The notes under the pieces are model-generated. The model was given only the letters and a program-made list of their open reading frames with translations. It had not been told where the DNA came from and did not search any database. This document shows, in pieces, positions 26,352-35,102 of a stretch of 64,000 bases of DNA. The DNA comes from Thermohalobaculum sp965263335 (GTDB lineage: Bacteria > Pseudomonadota > Alphaproteobacteria > Rhodobacterales > Rhodobacteraceae), in contig CBDHHE010000001.1 of the NCBI GenBank assembly GCA_965263335.1, positions 1,550,001-1,614,000 on the forward strand, given 5' to 3'. The translations under genes were made by a program, and so were the position numbers. The stretch's first letter is position 1. Each line of letters begins with the position of its first letter.

Positions 26352-27914
26352 ATGAAACATGCAGACGAGATCGCATCTGTCCCCCCGGACACGGCTGAAA
26401 GCGATGGGCTTCGTGATCTGTTGATGACTGTCAGCGATGGCGTCATCGTCGTGGACGCCGACCTGTGCGTTAAGTCTGTCAACCAAGGCTATCTCGAGCT
26501 TTTCGGCCTGACGCCGGAAGAGTGTTTGCCCGGGACGCCCGCCGCAGTGATTTACAGCCGTCTCGTCGAACTCGGCAGCTTTTCCTGCGATGGATTGAGC
26601 ATGGAGGCGGCCATCCGCCAGCGCTTTCCTGAAACGCTCGAGTTGCATACCTCACGTGAGCAGCGCGAGTTGCCCGATGGGCGCGTCATCGACGTCTACC
26701 GACAGCGCATGACCAATGGCGACTGGACCAATGTGCTGATCGACGTGACCGAGAAGGTCCAGCGCACGCGGGTGCTGGAGCAGCAGCGCAAATTGATGGA
26801 CAGCATTCTCGAGAACACCACCGACGGAGTCGCGCTCGTGACCTCGGAGGGGCGCTACATCGCCTTCAACAGCCGCTTTCTCGAATTCTATCGGATTCCG
26901 CCCGAAAAGGTGTACTGGGGGATCGAGTTCTGGGACCTCGCCGAGCTGCAGGGCGATATCGCGGATTTCTCACCCGAGGATCGTCGCGCAGAACTTGAGC
27001 GGCGCCACCACTTTGCGACCAACCCCGAGATCGTCTCGATCCGGCGCAAGCTTGGCGATGGTCGGACGCTCCTGATCCACAAGACCGTTCTGGACGATGG
27101 CGGTTGCGTGATGACGATGCGCAACATCACCGGTGAACTGATCCGTGAACGCGAGTTGATCGAGGCCCGTGCTATTGCCGAGAGCTCGAGCCGTCAGAAA
27201 TCCGAATTCGTAGCAACAATGAGCCATGAGATGCGCACACCGCTCAACGGCATTCTCGGGGCGGCGGCGCTGCTTGAGCGCTCAGGGCTGGATCAGCAGC
27301 AGGTTGGATTGGCCGAAATTATAAAGTCCTCGGGCAACGTGTTGCTCAGGCTCATCGACGACGTGCTCGACATCAGCCAGATCGAGGCGGAAACGTTTCA
27401 TCTGGTTGATGAGGAACTTGTCGTGGCTGACATGATCGAGGAATGCGTGTCCACCGTGCGCCATACAGCCGAAGACAAGGGCCTCGCACTCGGGAGCCGG
27501 AAGCGCGGTACTTCGAACGTCTTGGTCCAGGGCGACATTGTGCGCCTAAAGCAGATTGTGCTCAATCTGCTCACAAACGCCATCAAGTTCACCACCCATG
27601 GCGAGGTTTCGCTGTGCTTGCGGGTCTGGCGCGATCGTGAGATCGCGGTCCATGAGATCACCGTGAGCGATACGGGCATCGGCATTCCGGAAGTTCTGCG
27701 AGGGCAAATCTTCGACCGCTTCTACCAGATCGAGGGAGACTTGACCCGGAGCCGCGGCGGCGCCGGACTGGGCCTCGCGATCGTGAAGAAACTGGTCGAT
27801 GCCATGGGCGGCACGATCAAACTCGATTCGGAACTTGCACGTGGCTCGACCTTCACGGTCACGCTCCCGCTTGCCATTGTGCCCTGGGGGCGCATCCAAC
27901 CGGTAGACGGGTAG
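26352..27914 (+). CDS. soluble PAS-domain histidine kinase
   Basis: A 520-residue kinase without membrane segments. Two PAS-like domains (about 20-130 and 150-255) precede a HisKA domain with H292 in MSHEMRTPLNGILG and an HATPase domain with NLLTNAIKFT, VSDTGIGIP and GGAGLGLAIVKK. The architecture resembles hybrid kinases such as ArcB, but there is no receiver domain and no response regulator nearby. It probably senses an intracellular signal or cofactor. The stop is followed by a 105-bp convergent gap with the aldo/keto reductase. Confidence 0.9.
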   Translation: MKHADEIASVPPDTAESDGLRDLLMTVSDGVIVVDADLCVKSVNQGYLELFGLTPEECLPGTPAAVIYSRLVELGSFSCDGLSMEAAIRQRFPETLELHTSREQRELPDGRVIDVYRQRMTNGDWTNVLIDVTEKVQRTRVLEQQRKLMDSILENTTDGVALVTSEGRYIAFNSRFLEFYRIPPEKVYWGIEFWDLAELQGDIADFSPEDRRAELERRHHFATNPEIVSIRRKLGDGRTLLIHKTVLDDGGCVMTMRNITGELIRERELIEARAIAESSSRQKSEFVATMSHEMRTPLNGILGAAALLERSGLDQQQVGLAEIIKSSGNVLLRLIDDVLDISQIEAETFHLVDEELVVADMIEECVSTVRHTAEDKGLALGSRKRGTSNVLVQGDIVRLKQIVLNLLTNAIKFTTHGEVSLCLRVWRDREIAVHEITVSDTGIGIPEVLRGQIFDRFYQIEGDLTRSRGGAGLGLAIVKKLVDAMGGTIKLDSELARGSTFTVTLPLAIVPWGRIQPVDG

Positions 27915-28019
27915 GCCGCCATTGCAGCGGTGACAAGCCGTACTCGGCGATTCAGCGACGGTCGAAGGGACGCCGACCCGCGGGGAGCCAACTCAACGTC
28001 AAAGCACCTGCAACGGGCG

Positions 28020-29000
28020 TTAGGCGCTCAACGTCTCCTCACGCCGATCGGTTGCCGAAGGCGGCGTGCGCCCGAGCGCACTTACTGCATTGCGAGCGTC
28101 TTTGGTCAACGTCATGTCCAACGCATCGAGCGACGGGTTCAACTGCTCGAGATTGCGCGCCCCGATGATCGGACAGGTCACATCTGGATGACCCGCGGTC
28201 CAGGCGACAGCGAGCGTGACTGGATGAACGCCGATTTCACGCGCATGCGCCGTGAACGCCGCCGCGGTGTCGTAGACCCAGTCCTCGCCGTAGCGCGACG
28301 CGTACATGCTGTTCTGGATCAGCCGGCCCGCACCGGGGCGCGATTCTGGACCATATTTGCCCGAAAGCAGCCCACCCCCCACTGGTGAATAGGTGATCAC
28401 TCCGATGTTCTCGGCACGGGCCAACGGCAGAATCTCGACCTCGACCTGGCGTTTGACCAGATTGTACATCGGCTGGATCACTTCGATGAGCGACCACCCA
28501 TGCAGTGTCTGGAGGCCCAGTCCCTTGGCGATCTGCCATGCGGCCCAGTTCGACACGCCAACGTGAAGGACTTTACCGGCGCGGACCATGTCCTCGACGG
28601 AGCGAAGCTGCTCCTCCATGGGAACGTCGTCTTCCCATTTGTGGATAAAGAGCACCTCGACCCGATCGGTGCCCAGACGCTTGAGCGAGTTCTCCAGCGC
28701 ACGTGTCATATGTCGACGGCTCACACCGCCATCATTGGGCCCCGGTCCCATGGCGCCGTGGCACTTTGTGGTGATCACCAGTTCATCGCGCTCATGCGCC
28801 ATCAGCCCACCGAGAATTTCCTCGGCCCGGCCGCGCTGGTACACATCCGCACAATCGAGAAAGTTTATCCCGCGCTCGCGCACGGCCTTGTACATCTCGG
28901 CGGACGTGGCCTCGTCTGCGTCGCCACCAAACGCCATCGTGCCGTAACAAAGCGGTGAAACGCGCAGCCCCGTGCGGCCCAGCAGAACATGATCGGTCAT
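28020..29000 (-). CDS. aldo/keto reductase
   Basis: The 326-residue NADPH-dependent TIM-barrel enzyme begins with LGRTGLRVSPLCYGTMAFGG. The catalytic Asp and Tyr are in FLDCADVYQRG, the Lys in VITTKCHG, and the His in VLFIHKWEDD. The C-terminus has the cofactor-binding IIGARNLEQL. The carbonyl substrate is not predictable. It is a single-gene unit. Confidence 0.92.
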   Translation of the reverse strand: MTDHVLLGRTGLRVSPLCYGTMAFGGDADEATSAEMYKAVRERGINFLDCADVYQRGRAEEILGGLMAHERDELVITTKCHGAMGPGPNDGGVSRRHMTRALENSLKRLGTDRVEVLFIHKWEDDVPMEEQLRSVEDMVRAGKVLHVGVSNWAAWQIAKGLGLQTLHGWSLIEVIQPMYNLVKRQVEVEILPLARAENIGVITYSPVGGGLLSGKYGPESRPGAGRLIQNSMYASRYGEDWVYDTAAAFTAHAREIGVHPVTLAVAWTAGHPDVTCPIIGARNLEQLNPSLDALDMTLTKDARNAVSALGRTPPSATDRREETLSA

Positions 29001-29012
29001 CGGTAAGGCCTC

Positions 29013-29287
29013 TTAGTTGTTGATCCGAAGCGAGGCACTGATCTCTTCCAATTGCGCTTGCGCTGCAGCCCCTGGCAACGAGAACTCGGTTCCGATCAGA
29101 GCATCATCTCCAGCTGTCCGAATGGAGAGATTGTCATCAAACCGGTGGATCCGGTCTGCGTCTGAACACTGAAATCCATAGCCCGCGATTCAGCAACCAT
29201 GCGAAGTGAACATTCAAGTGGAGTTGCCACCAAAAAGCCCTTGTCCCCGAGCCTGCGCCGCTCAAACGACGGATCTTGTGCGGACAC
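29013..29287 (-). pseudogene. possible frameshifted remnant of a short gene
   Basis: In the 323-bp gap between the aldo/keto reductase and the HD gene, a minus-strand frame reads from 29287 to a stop at 29096 (ending GLMTISPFGQLEMML). The next frame continues with GTEFSLPGAAAQAQLEEISAS to TAA at 29013. Together they look like one short protein broken by one indel near 29100. No family was recognised; chance is possible. Confidence 0.25.
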
Positions 29288-29323
29288 CTCTGCACCCTGA
29301 TATCCGGGTCGGAAACCGAGAGC

Positions 29324-29917
29324 CTATGGTGAGAGATGCGTTGACAGTCTTGCGAACCGCTCCAAGAAGGCTTGCTGTACCACTGACGTTGGCCGGGGGT
29401 CCAGCCGAACATCGCTCGCACCCTTGAAACGGGGGCGCGGGAAGTGCCGTGATGCCTCGGCGTCCGTAAAGCCTGCGAGCTGCGTCGCCTCGAACCACGC
29501 GCACGCCCGATCGGCACGCTTGACCAGTTTCTTGAGCACGTCTCTGGGCACAGGCGGCAACCCAAACCTGATGTGAACAGCGGCCTCGAGCTTTGCTTCG
29601 AACGCCTTGTAGTCCAGACCAATAGCGGCCTTGAACGGCGAGATCATGTCGCCGATCACATACTCCGGCGCGTCGTGAAGGAGAGCGGTCAGTCGATCGG
29701 CCGGGCTGGCACTCGGCTTGTAGATGCCGACAAGATGCTCGACCAGAAGCGAATGCTCCGCCACCGAGTAGGGGTGCTCTCCCACCGTCTGGCCATTCCA
29801 GCGCGCCACGCGTGCCAGCCCGTGCGCGATGTCTTCGATTTCTATGTCTAACGGAGATGGATCCAGCAGATCGAGCCTGCGCCCCGACAGCATCCGTTGC
29901 CATGCTCGCTCCGCCAT
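29324..29917 (-). CDS. HD-domain phosphohydrolase (YfbR-like)
   Basis: The 197-residue protein has the HD metal site: an early His in GEHPYSVAEHSLLVEH, the HD pair in ALLHDAPEYVIGD, and a later Asp in KRADRACAW. Such proteins are 5'-deoxynucleotidases or other phosphomonoesterases. The start is uncertain: ATGs at 29947 and 29917 are in frame. I prefer 29917 because the longer form would run into the divergent ahcY promoter. Confidence 0.8.
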   Translation of the reverse strand: MAERAWQRMLSGRRLDLLDPSPLDIEIEDIAHGLARVARWNGQTVGEHPYSVAEHSLLVEHLVGIYKPSASPADRLTALLHDAPEYVIGDMISPFKAAIGLDYKAFEAKLEAAVHIRFGLPPVPRDVLKKLVKRADRACAWFEATQLAGFTDAEASRHFPRPRFKGASDVRLDPRPTSVVQQAFLERFARLSTHLSP

Positions 29918-29946
29918 GGCGCGACTCTTAGGACGCCTGCTGTACA

Positions 29947-29975
29947 TTGTCGAGTAACGCTCTGACTGCTATAGG
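29947..29975 (+). promoter_or_regulatory. ahcY promoter
   Basis: TTGTCG (29947-29952) and TATAGG (29970-29975) are separated by 17 bases, a good sigma70-type pair 43 bp before the ahcY start. The untranslated leader would be only about 36 nt, which leaves no room for an SAH riboswitch. Confidence 0.6.
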
Positions 29976-30018
29976 CCCGCCAACAACCAGGGGCAGCACC
30001 CCGGAGTAGGAGCACAAC

Positions 30019-31410
30019 ATGACCGACTACGCCGTCAAGGATATCTCGCTCGCCGATTTCGGACGCAAAGAGATTGCCATTGCCGAGACCGAGATGCCTG
30101 GTCTGATGGCAACCCGTGAGGAGTATGGTGATGCTCAGCCACTGAAGGGCGCGCGGATTGCGGGCTCGCTGCACATGACGATCCAGACGGCGGTACTCAT
30201 CGAGACGCTCACGGCCCTTGGCGCAGATGTTCGCTGGGCATCGTGCAACATTTTTTCCACGCAGGATCATGCCGCGGCCGCAATTGCCGCAAGCGGCACG
30301 CCGGTGTTTGCCCACAAAGGGGAGACGCTCGAGGAATACTGGGACTTTGCCGATCGGATCTTCCACTTCCCCGAGGGCACCTGCAACTTGATCCTCGACG
30401 ATGGCGGGGACGCGACGCTCTACATTCTCTACGGTGCGCGCGTCGAAGCCGGCGAGACCGATCTGATCGAAACGCCGACGACCGAGGAAGAAGAAGTCCT
30501 GTTCGCCCAGATCAAGAAGCGTCTTGCAGCATCGCCGGGCTGGTTCACCAAGCAGCGCGAAGCGATCAAGGGCGTCTCGGAAGAAACCACCACAGGTGTC
30601 CACCGGCTCTACAAATTCGTCGAGGAAGGCCTTCTGCCGTTTCCGGCGATCAATGTAAACGACAGTGTCACGAAGTCGAAATTCGACAACAAGTATGGCT
30701 GCAAGGAGTCGTTAGTGGACGGAATCCGCCGCGCCACCGACACCATGATGGCCGGTAAGGTCGCCGTCGTGTGCGGTTATGGCGATGTCGGCAAGGGCTC
30801 TGCGGCGTCACTGCGCGGCGCAGGTGCGCGCGTCAAGGTGACCGAGATCGACCCGATCTGCGCGCTGCAAGCGGCGATGGACGGCTTCGAGGTCACGACA
30901 CTCGAAGAAGTGGCCCCGTCAGCCGACATCTTCATCACCACAACAGGCAACAAGGACGTCATACGCATCGAGCACATGCGCGAGATGAAGGACATGGCGA
31001 TCGTCGGCAACATCGGCCACTTCGACAACGAGATTCAGGTTGCCTCCCTCAAGAACCACAAGTGGACAAACATCAAGGATCAGGTGGATATGATCGAGTT
31101 CCCGAGCGGGAACCGCATGATCCTGTTGTCGGAAGGACGTCTTCTGAACCTTGGCAACGCCACTGGACACCCATCGTTCGTGATGTCGGCCAGCTTCACC
31201 AACCAGACCCTGGCGCAGATCGAGCTTTGGCAGAACGGTGATCAGTACGAGAACAAGGTCTACACCTTGCCGAAGCATCTCGACGAAAAGGTCGCGCGTC
31301 TGCACCTCGCGAAGGTCGGCGCGAAGCTCACTGAACTTCAACCAGAACAGGCCGACTACATCGGCGTGACCGTGGAAGGCCCGTTCAAGCCCGAACACTA
31401 CCGCTACTGA
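30019..31410 (+). CDS. ahcY: adenosylhomocysteinase
   Basis: The 463-residue enzyme hydrolyses S-adenosylhomocysteine to adenosine and homocysteine with a bound NAD. The substrate region SLHMTIQTAVLIETL, the catalytic ASCNIFSTQDH, the NAD motif CGYGDVGKGSA and the C-terminal KPEHYRY are all present. The length fits the proteobacterial form with the roughly 40-residue insertion. A GGAG ribosome site lies just before the ATG. It recycles the by-product of all methyltransferases in the cell. Confidence 0.97.
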   Translation: MTDYAVKDISLADFGRKEIAIAETEMPGLMATREEYGDAQPLKGARIAGSLHMTIQTAVLIETLTALGADVRWASCNIFSTQDHAAAAIAASGTPVFAHKGETLEEYWDFADRIFHFPEGTCNLILDDGGDATLYILYGARVEAGETDLIETPTTEEEEVLFAQIKKRLAASPGWFTKQREAIKGVSEETTTGVHRLYKFVEEGLLPFPAINVNDSVTKSKFDNKYGCKESLVDGIRRATDTMMAGKVAVVCGYGDVGKGSAASLRGAGARVKVTEIDPICALQAAMDGFEVTTLEEVAPSADIFITTTGNKDVIRIEHMREMKDMAIVGNIGHFDNEIQVASLKNHKWTNIKDQVDMIEFPSGNRMILLSEGRLLNLGNATGHPSFVMSASFTNQTLAQIELWQNGDQYENKVYTLPKHLDEKVARLHLAKVGAKLTELQPEQADYIGVTVEGPFKPEHYRY

Positions 31411-31435
31411 GAGCACGCTGCTCCTGCGCCGTCTG

Positions 31436-32125
31436 ATGCGCCGCCTGTTCATCGTGCTCGTGGCACTGGTGCTGGCGGCGCCCCTGCTGCTCAGGCCTGA
31501 GGACGTGCCGCTACCCTTTCGGCCATGGGGACCGCTCGATCTTGCGGCGGAACCGGGCGTGTTCACGCATCTGAAGCTCTGGCGCGCGCGGGACGTGTCG
31601 TACTGCAGGGCAGCGCTTCTCCGCGCAGATGCGGCCGCCACGGCGATCCCCGACCGAGTGGTCTCCGATGCCTGTCACGTGAAAGATGCAGTTCGTGTGA
31701 CCGGGCTTGCCAGTTCGCGAATGGCGCCTCTTGCGACCCGCTGCACCATCGCGCTGCGCCTGTATCTCTGGGAGCGTCATACGCTGCAACCCGCCGCCGA
31801 GCGCCTCTTTGGGACAGGTGTTGCCGAGGTCGAGCATCTCTCGAGCTACTCGTGTCGGCGCATCCGAACAGTGTCCGGCCCGAGTTCGAGGATGAGCCAG
31901 CACGCGACAGCAAATGCAGTCGACATCTCAGGCTTTCGTCTTCGCGACGGGCGCCGCATTCGACTGCTGGACAGTTGGGACGGCAATGGTCCCGAAGCCG
32001 ACTTCATGCGGATAGCCCGGGACGGGCTTTGCCAATGGTTCAACACAGTGCTGGGGCCCGACTACAACGCTCTTCACGCCGATCATTTCCACGCGGATAT
32101 GGGACTCTTTCGTGTCTGTCGCTGA
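31436..32125 (+). CDS. extensin-like C-terminal domain protein
   Basis: The 229-residue protein has an N-terminal signal or anchor helix (residues 4-20) and an extensin-C domain. Four cysteines are spaced as in that family, the HATANAVDISGF motif matches the zinc-peptidase-like core, and HADHFHADMG near the end supplies further ligands. The fold resembles LAS-type D-Ala-D-Ala peptidases, so a role in cell-wall remodelling is likely but unproven. It follows ahcY by 25 bp. Confidence 0.85.
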   Translation: MRRLFIVLVALVLAAPLLLRPEDVPLPFRPWGPLDLAAEPGVFTHLKLWRARDVSYCRAALLRADAAATAIPDRVVSDACHVKDAVRVTGLASSRMAPLATRCTIALRLYLWERHTLQPAAERLFGTGVAEVEHLSSYSCRRIRTVSGPSSRMSQHATANAVDISGFRLRDGRRIRLLDSWDGNGPEADFMRIARDGLCQWFNTVLGPDYNALHADHFHADMGLFRVCR

Positions 32126-32156
32126 GAAGACGGGTCCACCACAGTCGCTGCCTGCA

Positions 32157-32804
32157 CTAGTCCTCCAGCACACCTGCATCACCGAGAACCGAGAGCCAGA
32201 CACCTGCAAGCGCGTGCGGGCGTGGATCGTATCCTGTGTCCTGGTAGATCACGTGCAGTTTTCTGCCCCCGTCGTACACGCTGATCTGGTGATACGCGTG
32301 GTCCAGTTCCCCATCCTGGGAGACGTCACGCATGTCTGTTCGCACCTTGATCCGCTGCCCCCGATACCCACAGTCGAGCGCTCGCTCCGCCGGCTCGTCG
32401 CAAAGCGTGCCGAACACGCGATAGCGCGCACCCCGACGCGTGTCTGGCCGATCCAGGCTGACGGACCGACGGAACAAGGTGACACGGGCATCGTCCTCAT
32501 AGTGAACACGCCCGATCTCACGCAGCGGGTTGGCGGCGAACTCGGCAAACAGGGGATCGTCTCGAATGCCGAGCCGCGGTTTGGCCGCATCCACCGACAT
32601 TGTCCACACCGTGATGACGTTGGCGTCCTTGCCGCACAGCAACCTGCCCGAAAAGATGCCGTCCGGCAGTGCGCCAAGTCGCGCATACGACCGCTCGCCA
32701 TGCTCAGCGACCAATCGACAGGCGGTTGCGGCGTCGGCCTCGGCAATGCCAAGCGCCGCTGCTATAGCAGCAGCAGCGAGCACGGCCCTGCCGCCCCTGC
32801 TCAT
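32157..32804 (-). CDS. secreted protein of unknown function
   Basis: The 215-residue product has a signal peptide (residues 1-25, ending ADA) and a mature domain with four cysteines (ACRLV, LLCGKD, TLCDEP and LDCGYR) that could form two disulfides. No family was recognised. It is the last gene of a four-gene operon; its start overlaps the methyltransferase stop by four bases. Confidence 0.65.
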   Translation of the reverse strand: MSRGGRAVLAAAAIAAALGIAEADAATACRLVAEHGERSYARLGALPDGIFSGRLLCGKDANVITVWTMSVDAAKPRLGIRDDPLFAEFAANPLREIGRVHYEDDARVTLFRRSVSLDRPDTRRGARYRVFGTLCDEPAERALDCGYRGQRIKVRTDMRDVSQDGELDHAYHQISVYDGGRKLHVIYQDTGYDPRPHALAGVWLSVLGDAGVLED

Positions 32805-33427
32805 GTGCGCCGGAACACCGCGACGAGCCCGGTGTCCTCAGCATGTTCATGATCTGCGTTTTCGTAGAACGAGATGCGGCGGAAATCGACCGGTGTGATC
32901 ATCGAGTCCGCAACCAAGTCCGCGAAAGCCGAACCGAAGCCCGCCGCATCGAACACCCCTCCGTTCACTCCCAGCGCGAAGAGCGCACCCGGCCGCGCAA
33001 TCCGCATGAGCTCGGGCAGGCAGACCGGGCCGACATGGCCATGGGTGAACGTGCCTGCACTTATCAGAGCGCCATAGGTGGCATCCGCTATGTCGAGCGG
33101 CCCCGTCAGATCGGCATGGATGCGATTTCGGTACAGCCCTTTCTCTTTCGCCACACGAAGCATTTCGGTTGAAATGTCGATGGCGTCCACGGTGTGACTG
33201 ACCAGATGTTCGGCCACAAGCCCAGTTCCGGCCCCCACATCGAGCACCGGGTCCGTCTCCGAGCCCGCCTCGGACAGAAAAACCCGGGCGACTTCCCGCG
33301 GATAGACATAGCCACGGGCCTGGGCGAAGTCGGTGTCGTAGTCATCCGCCCAGGTGTCGTAGCGCCGCACGGCGTCCGCGGGCGTTTGCAGATTGTAGAC
33401 CTCGTCAAGATCATCGCGCTCGGTCAC
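32801..33427 (-). CDS. class I SAM-dependent methyltransferase
   Basis: The 208-residue protein has the SAM-binding motif I VLDVGAGTGLVAEHL, an acidic residue after strand 2 (DAIDIST) and a motif with LMRIARPGALFAL. The start is GTG at 33427, overlapping the DUF1330 stop as GTGA; the longer in-frame ATG at 33544 would lie inside DUF1330. The NLQTPADAVRRYDTWADDYD segment is shared with ubiquinone/menaquinone-type small-molecule methyltransferases. The substrate is unknown. Confidence 0.85.
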   Translation of the reverse strand: MTERDDLDEVYNLQTPADAVRRYDTWADDYDTDFAQARGYVYPREVARVFLSEAGSETDPVLDVGAGTGLVAEHLVSHTVDAIDISTEMLRVAKEKGLYRNRIHADLTGPLDIADATYGALISAGTFTHGHVGPVCLPELMRIARPGALFALGVNGGVFDAAGFGSAFADLVADSMITPVDFRRISFYENADHEHAEDTGLVAVFRRT

Positions 33428-33717
33428 GGGGCGTAGCCATCGACAACAGTCAATACGCCGGTCGAGTTCTCGAGCCGAAGCGGCAGGATCGCCTGATACT
33501 CCGGGGAATGGTACCATGTCTCGAAAGCCTCGCGGTTCGACCACCGCACGACGACATGACGGTCACCCGGCATCTTGCCCTCGATGTCGGTGGCTTCGCC
33601 GCCGCGCACGAGATAGGTGCCGCCGTACTTCTCAAGGGTCGCCGGCACCTGGCGCGAGTACTCCTTAAAGCCATCCATGTTTGTAACGTTCACGTGGACA
33701 ATGGTGTAACAGCTCAT
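33424..33717 (-). CDS. DUF1330 protein
   Basis: A 97-residue single-domain protein with a dimeric alpha-beta barrel (ferredoxin-like) pattern: VHVNVTNMDGFKEYSRQVP, GTYLVRGGEATDIEG and VVRWSNREAFETWYHSPEY are family hallmarks. The enzymatic role is unknown. Both ends overlap neighbours by 4 nt (ATGA and GTGA). Confidence 0.88.
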   Translation of the reverse strand: MSCYTIVHVNVTNMDGFKEYSRQVPATLEKYGGTYLVRGGEATDIEGKMPGDRHVVVRWSNREAFETWYHSPEYQAILPLRLENSTGVLTVVDGYAP

Positions 33718-34271
33718 TTCTGGCCCCCCCTGATCATCTCCAGCATATCCGTGTATCTCCCGGCGCGCGCCTTCTCGGGCGTGAAGCCGGGCGGTGCGAT
33801 GTTCTCTTTCATACCCGATCCTTCCAGGAGCCGGTTCATGAACGCATAGATCGCCGTCACGCAGACTATGTCGTGGATGGCATCCTCGGACCAGCCGGCG
33901 TCGGTCAGCGCATCGAAATCTGCCTGATCGACGTTTGCAGGGTGCTCGGTGAGCTTTTCGACATAGCCGAGCGCTGCAGTCATTTCGGGTCGCAGGCTCG
34001 AGTGGTCAGTTTGCACATCCGCCTCACCGAACACCGACGGATCGATCCCGAAGGCGCATGCATATCTTCGATGAGCAACAAAACAGTATGTACAACCATT
34101 GATTGCCGAGACGTGAGCCGCTATCAGCTCTCGCTCGCCAACCTGGAGGTCCGAATCCATGTTCCGCAAGAATGCATCATGCAGCTCAAGCAACGGCTTG
34201 ACCCCGCGCGGGAACCGATGCCAAAGCGCCACAAGGTGGTGCTTCTTGGGCAGAGATTCATAGAAGCTCAT
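33714..34271 (-). CDS. peroxidase-related AhpD/carboxymuconolactone decarboxylase-like protein
   Basis: The 185-residue helical protein carries the AhpD-type active site, with C60 and C63 in NGCTYC, H67 following and a Glu in GERELI. Proteins of this peroxidase-related branch are thought to act as thiol reductants or peroxidases. It is the first gene of the operon with DUF1330, the methyltransferase and the secreted protein. It is divergent from the VOC gene, 146 bp away. Confidence 0.88.
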   Translation of the reverse strand: MSFYESLPKKHHLVALWHRFPRGVKPLLELHDAFLRNMDSDLQVGERELIAAHVSAINGCTYCFVAHRRYACAFGIDPSVFGEADVQTDHSSLRPEMTAALGYVEKLTEHPANVDQADFDALTDAGWSEDAIHDIVCVTAIYAFMNRLLEGSGMKENIAPPGFTPEKARAGRYTDMLEMIRGGQK

Positions 34272-34417
34272 GAAATTGCCCTTGTAATATAGCGCCGACG
34301 CCCTGTGAGGGTTATCAAATTCGTGGACATTCCGCGACTCATACCTGCAGCATCTCAGAGCGCCATCTGCCGATGAATTAACAACTAAGTTATCGTCTTA
34401 ACCTAAGGAGTTGTCGT

Positions 34418-34819
34418 GTGAGAGTTCTGGAGACAGTCCTTTACGCGGAAAACCTTGAAGAGGCGGCCAGATTCTATCGCGAAGTCCTGGGCTTGAAGCA
34501 AATTGCCAAGGAGGCTGGCAAGCACGCGGTGTTTCAGGCCGAGAATGTCATACTCCAGGTTTTCAAACCCTCGAGTTCATCCGAGACACCCCCAGAAGGC
34601 GCACATCTGCCGCTGCCCCCACACGGCGCCAGCGGCGCGGGCCACCTATGCTTCGAGCTCGCAGCAGACGATTTCGAATATTGGATCGAAGTACTGCTTC
34701 TGGAAGACATCGAGATCGATGCAGATTTCGAGTGGCCGCAGGGCGGACGTTCGCTCTACTTCCGCGATCCAGCCGGAAATTCCCTTGAGTTTGCCGAACG
34801 CCGCATTTGGGATTCTTGA
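34418..34819 (+). CDS. VOC family protein (glyoxalase/bleomycin-resistance fold)
   Basis: The 133-residue protein has paired beta-alpha-beta-beta-beta modules: VLYAENLEEAARFYREVLGL opens the first, and GAGHLCFEL opens the second, which ends with SLYFRDPAGNSLEFAE, the metal-ligand strand. It begins with GTG at 34418 behind an AAGGAG site. VOC enzymes use a divalent metal for isomerisation, ring-opening dioxygenation or drug binding; the substrate is unknown. Confidence 0.88.
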   Translation: MRVLETVLYAENLEEAARFYREVLGLKQIAKEAGKHAVFQAENVILQVFKPSSSSETPPEGAHLPLPPHGASGAGHLCFELAADDFEYWIEVLLLEDIEIDADFEWPQGGRSLYFRDPAGNSLEFAERRIWDS

Positions 34820-34863
34820 CTTGAAAAGCGGTATTGAAACGCGAAAAGTTCTTTTTTAAGTAG

Positions 34864-34877
34864 AATTTACGTAAATT
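34864..34877. promoter_or_regulatory. perfect AT-rich palindrome AATTTAC|GTAAATT
   Basis: A 14-bp perfect palindrome lies in an unusually AT-rich stretch (34830-34895) between the VOC and RidA genes. In this GC-rich genome it stands out and could be an operator or part of a promoter for the RidA gene 226 bp downstream. Confidence 0.4.
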
Positions 34878-34995
34878 TCTTCAATTAAGGCAGAATGCGA
34901 CGCGCGCAGGCCTAACTGAAACCATATTTCATGGGCCTTCTGCGAGCGGGGTGAACTGGGGTAACCGTCCCGGGATAGAATAAGACTTCTGTCCC

Positions 34996-35022
34996 GGGCG
35001 CGTCCTCAAGAGGGCAACGCCC
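34996..35022 (+). promoter_or_regulatory. possible structured leader of the RidA gene
   Basis: GGGCG (34996-35000) pairs with CGCCC (35018-35022), and an inner CCT/AGG stem can form inside. GTCCCGGG occurs twice nearby (about 34967 and 34991). It may be a leader hairpin; there is no match to a riboswitch I know. Confidence 0.25.
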
Positions 35023-35102
35023 GCCACATCCAAAATACCTTGCCGCAATCCTCCTTCAAATGCAGTCTCCCTTTGGAACAAGCATTTCAGGGGGGCACAG
35101 CC

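Noticed and set aside
29976..30018. SAH riboswitch upstream of ahcY
   Set aside because: The leader is only about 36 nt from the predicted start site and lacks the conserved SAH-riboswitch sequence; only a small GGGG/CCCC hairpin is present.
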